Assembly: GCF_002099425.1 (NCBI RefSeq)
Contig: NW_018344127.1
Location: forward strand, 836,001-900,000
Source of the DNA: Phascolarctos cinereus
Taxonomy: Eukaryota > Chordata > Mammalia > Diprotodontia > Phascolarctidae
DNA length: 64,000 nucleotides
Direction: 5' to 3'
The position numbers and the translations under genes were made by a program. The number at the start of each line of letters is the position of its first letter. Position 1 is the first letter of the stretch. The notes beneath the pieces are model-generated. The model was not told the DNA's origin and made no database searches. It saw only the letters and a program-made list of their open reading frames with translations. Below, piece by piece: positions 62,610-64,000 of this stretch.

Positions 62610-63262
62610 GGAACACAGACCATCAGGTTGAGGATAAACCTTAGAACATAAAAGATATGATACCACAGCCGGCAAGAATCTTTGGGCAAAGAACACAACA
62701 TTCACAGCTGGGTGAGGCCCTAGGTCAAGGAATCCACGTGGATCATAGAAAAGCCAACAAATCTCATGCTACCAAAATGCAAGCAGTTATTACCCTCAGG
62801 AAACAGAAAGCTGTGCTTTAAACTCATTCTTCGCTACTCTGTCTCGGAAGTTCCCCAGGGGAGATGAATCAGCCCTGCGTCCTCTTCAAGGGCCAAGGAG
62901 GGTCTGTACAAAAGACAGCCCAGAGAAACCCTACCCAAATCTCTCCCATGTTCCCACATTGCATTGGCACTAACAAACATACCATTATTACAGTGGCTCT
63001 GAGAAGGAGCTGTAATCTAACGAGAAGCCTCTGGACACTTTTCAAAGGTGAATCAGTTGATAAGTGAAATATTAAAGTCACTGGAGATTTGGAGTCAACC
63101 CTGAAGCTGTGCGCTTCATACTCCAAATCAATAGCTGGGCATTGAGTTAGCAGAAACTACAGAAGACCTGAGGAGTCAGCCTGGCTCTGGGCCCTGCAGG
63201 AGAATTCCATACAACTCGACTGTAGGAAGAGACCAGAGGGCTGCCCTGATCCCTTTGACAAG
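62610..63262. other. Repeat-free island of about 650 bases
   Basis: No transposon or simple repeat was recognised. The part 62990-63130 ('ctttTCAAAGGtgaatcagt'-type text) has a TCF/LEF-like TCAAAGG, but single motifs are weak evidence. It is a candidate conserved non-coding element. Confidence 0.4.
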
Positions 63263-63354
63263 CTAACATCTCCTCAATGAATCCCAGCTACCTCACCTGT
63301 AAAAACAGAGATTAGACAGGACCTGAAAATTAGAGTTCATAGCCTTTTTTGTCA

Positions 63355-63535
63355 GGGATGCTATTGCATCTGGTGAAAAGACCCCTTTTCAGGATGTTTT
63401 AAATAATTGAGGGAAATGGTAACTTTCAGGTAGAGGTTAGGGAAAATAAAGATATGTTTCCCCATTGGAGATCACCAACGCCCTTCAAATCTATCCACAA
63501 ATAAGAGTCGCTGGTCTCTGGGTTAAGAACTCCTG
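63355..63535 (+). mobile_element. hAT-type DNA transposon fragment, one end
   Basis: The right end 'ggttaagaactcctg' is the complement of a common hAT terminal repeat (CAGGGGTTCTTAACC) at 14 of 15 positions. Upstream text 'gttttaaataattgagggaa' and 'tggtaactttcaggtagagg' looks like a known mammalian MITE. The left terminal repeat was not found. Confidence 0.55.
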
Positions 63536-63539
63536 CCTT

Positions 63540-63720
63540 AAAACCTCAAAGATCAAACTTTCAAAAGGTCCTTTGAATATGGAACAGAAGATGTTAAAGC
63601 TTGGAGCAACCTTCGAAGATAGAGCATAGAATGCCAGGGCTCGGAGGAACCTTAAAAACACCCCGCTTCTAACCCTGAGCTCGAATTTTACCGAGGCACA
63701 AAGAGGGGACCACCCAGAGG
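63540..63720 (-). mobile_element. MIR3/THER1 SINE, antisense, with doubled end
   Basis: A unit like 'agaatgccagggctcggagg' is preceded by a second diverged unit ('gaagatgttaaagcttggag'), as in the arrays at 51780 and 53210. 'ttttaccgaggcacaaagag' follows. Confidence 0.6.
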
Positions 63721-63721
63721 C

Positions 63722-63815
63722 AAAGCAGGGTACTAGAAACAGCACCAGACCTGGAGTACAAGGACTTGAAATTTAATTACTATCCATGTGACCTTAAGCA
63801 TGTCTGAAGCTCTAT
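63722..63815 (+). mobile_element. MIR-type SINE head, sense, fragment
   Basis: It has 'gaaacagcaccagacctgga' and 'catgtgaccttaagcatgtc'. Confidence 0.5.
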
Positions 63816-63821
63816 GGACTA

Positions 63822-64000
63822 GACTCAATCAATGAGCATTTATTATGTGCCTACTGTGTGCCAGGCACTGTGATAAGCACTGAGGATACAAAGAAAGGGG
63901 AAAGACAGTGCCTGCTGTGAAGGGAGTTCACATTCTAACAGAGGAGACACAAATATGTCCTTACAAGTTACATGCAGAATAAATAGGAGCGTACATAAGA
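63822..64000 (-). mobile_element. L2 3' end, antisense, cut by the window edge
   Basis: It has 'gagcatttattatgtgccta', 'ctgtgtgccaggcactgtga' and 'gggagttcacattctaacag'. Confidence 0.85.

Overview
The window looks like intergenic or intronic DNA from a marsupial. I found no convincing host protein-coding exon, tRNA, rRNA or other functional RNA gene. The lineage call rests on repeat content. There are tRNA-headed CORE-SINEs of the MAR1 type with an RTE/Bov-B-like tail, plus L1, a half-L1 (HAL1), an RTE-clade LINE, and very many L2, L3/CR1, MIR and MIR3/THER1 copies. MAR1-type SINEs argue against placental mammals. L1 and HAL1 argue against monotremes. I cannot say from this sequence which marsupial it is. 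Family names are from memory of consensus sequences and encoded reverse transcriptase motifs, not from a database search.

Layout. 1-6743 is a mosaic of old L2, MIR/THER1 and L3 fragments with one MAR1 SINE and the first copy of an unclassified ~400 bp repeat. 6744-9634 is a near-complete HAL1 with a 12 bp target-site duplication, inserted into an older L2. A short L1 3' end (10131-10406) with its own duplication lies in the same host L2. 10.4-17 kb holds an inverted SINE pair, L1, RTE and hAT fragments, an L3/CR1 reverse-transcriptase copy and an unidentified decayed coding-like stretch (15765-16594). 17-29 kb alternates L3 and L2 copies, with an L1 3' end at 24774-25795. 28.6-29.5 kb carries two long purine-only arrays, one expanded inside an L2.

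30-49 kb contains two solo-LTR-like elements (35189-35845 and 46996-48041), each with short flanking duplications. It also has the second copy of the unclassified repeat, a 1.35 kb antisense L3/CR1 copy, three elements sharing one 3' tail (one of them at 20 kb), and a 296 bp compound microsatellite inside the second LTR. 49-64 kb has more L2/L3/SINE mosaic, an L1 3' end (55898-56752), a second unidentified coding-like stretch (60727-61258), and several repeat-free intervals that are the best candidates for conserved non-coding DNA (52180-53205, 57430-58370, 62610-63260).

Nothing here forms an operon or a gene system. The main story is layered transposon insertion: old L2/L3/MIR at the bottom, then LTRs, L1/HAL1 and MAR1-type SINEs on top. 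The most useful follow-ups are the unclassified repeat pair, the two unidentified coding-like stretches, the shared-tail family and the repeat-free islands.
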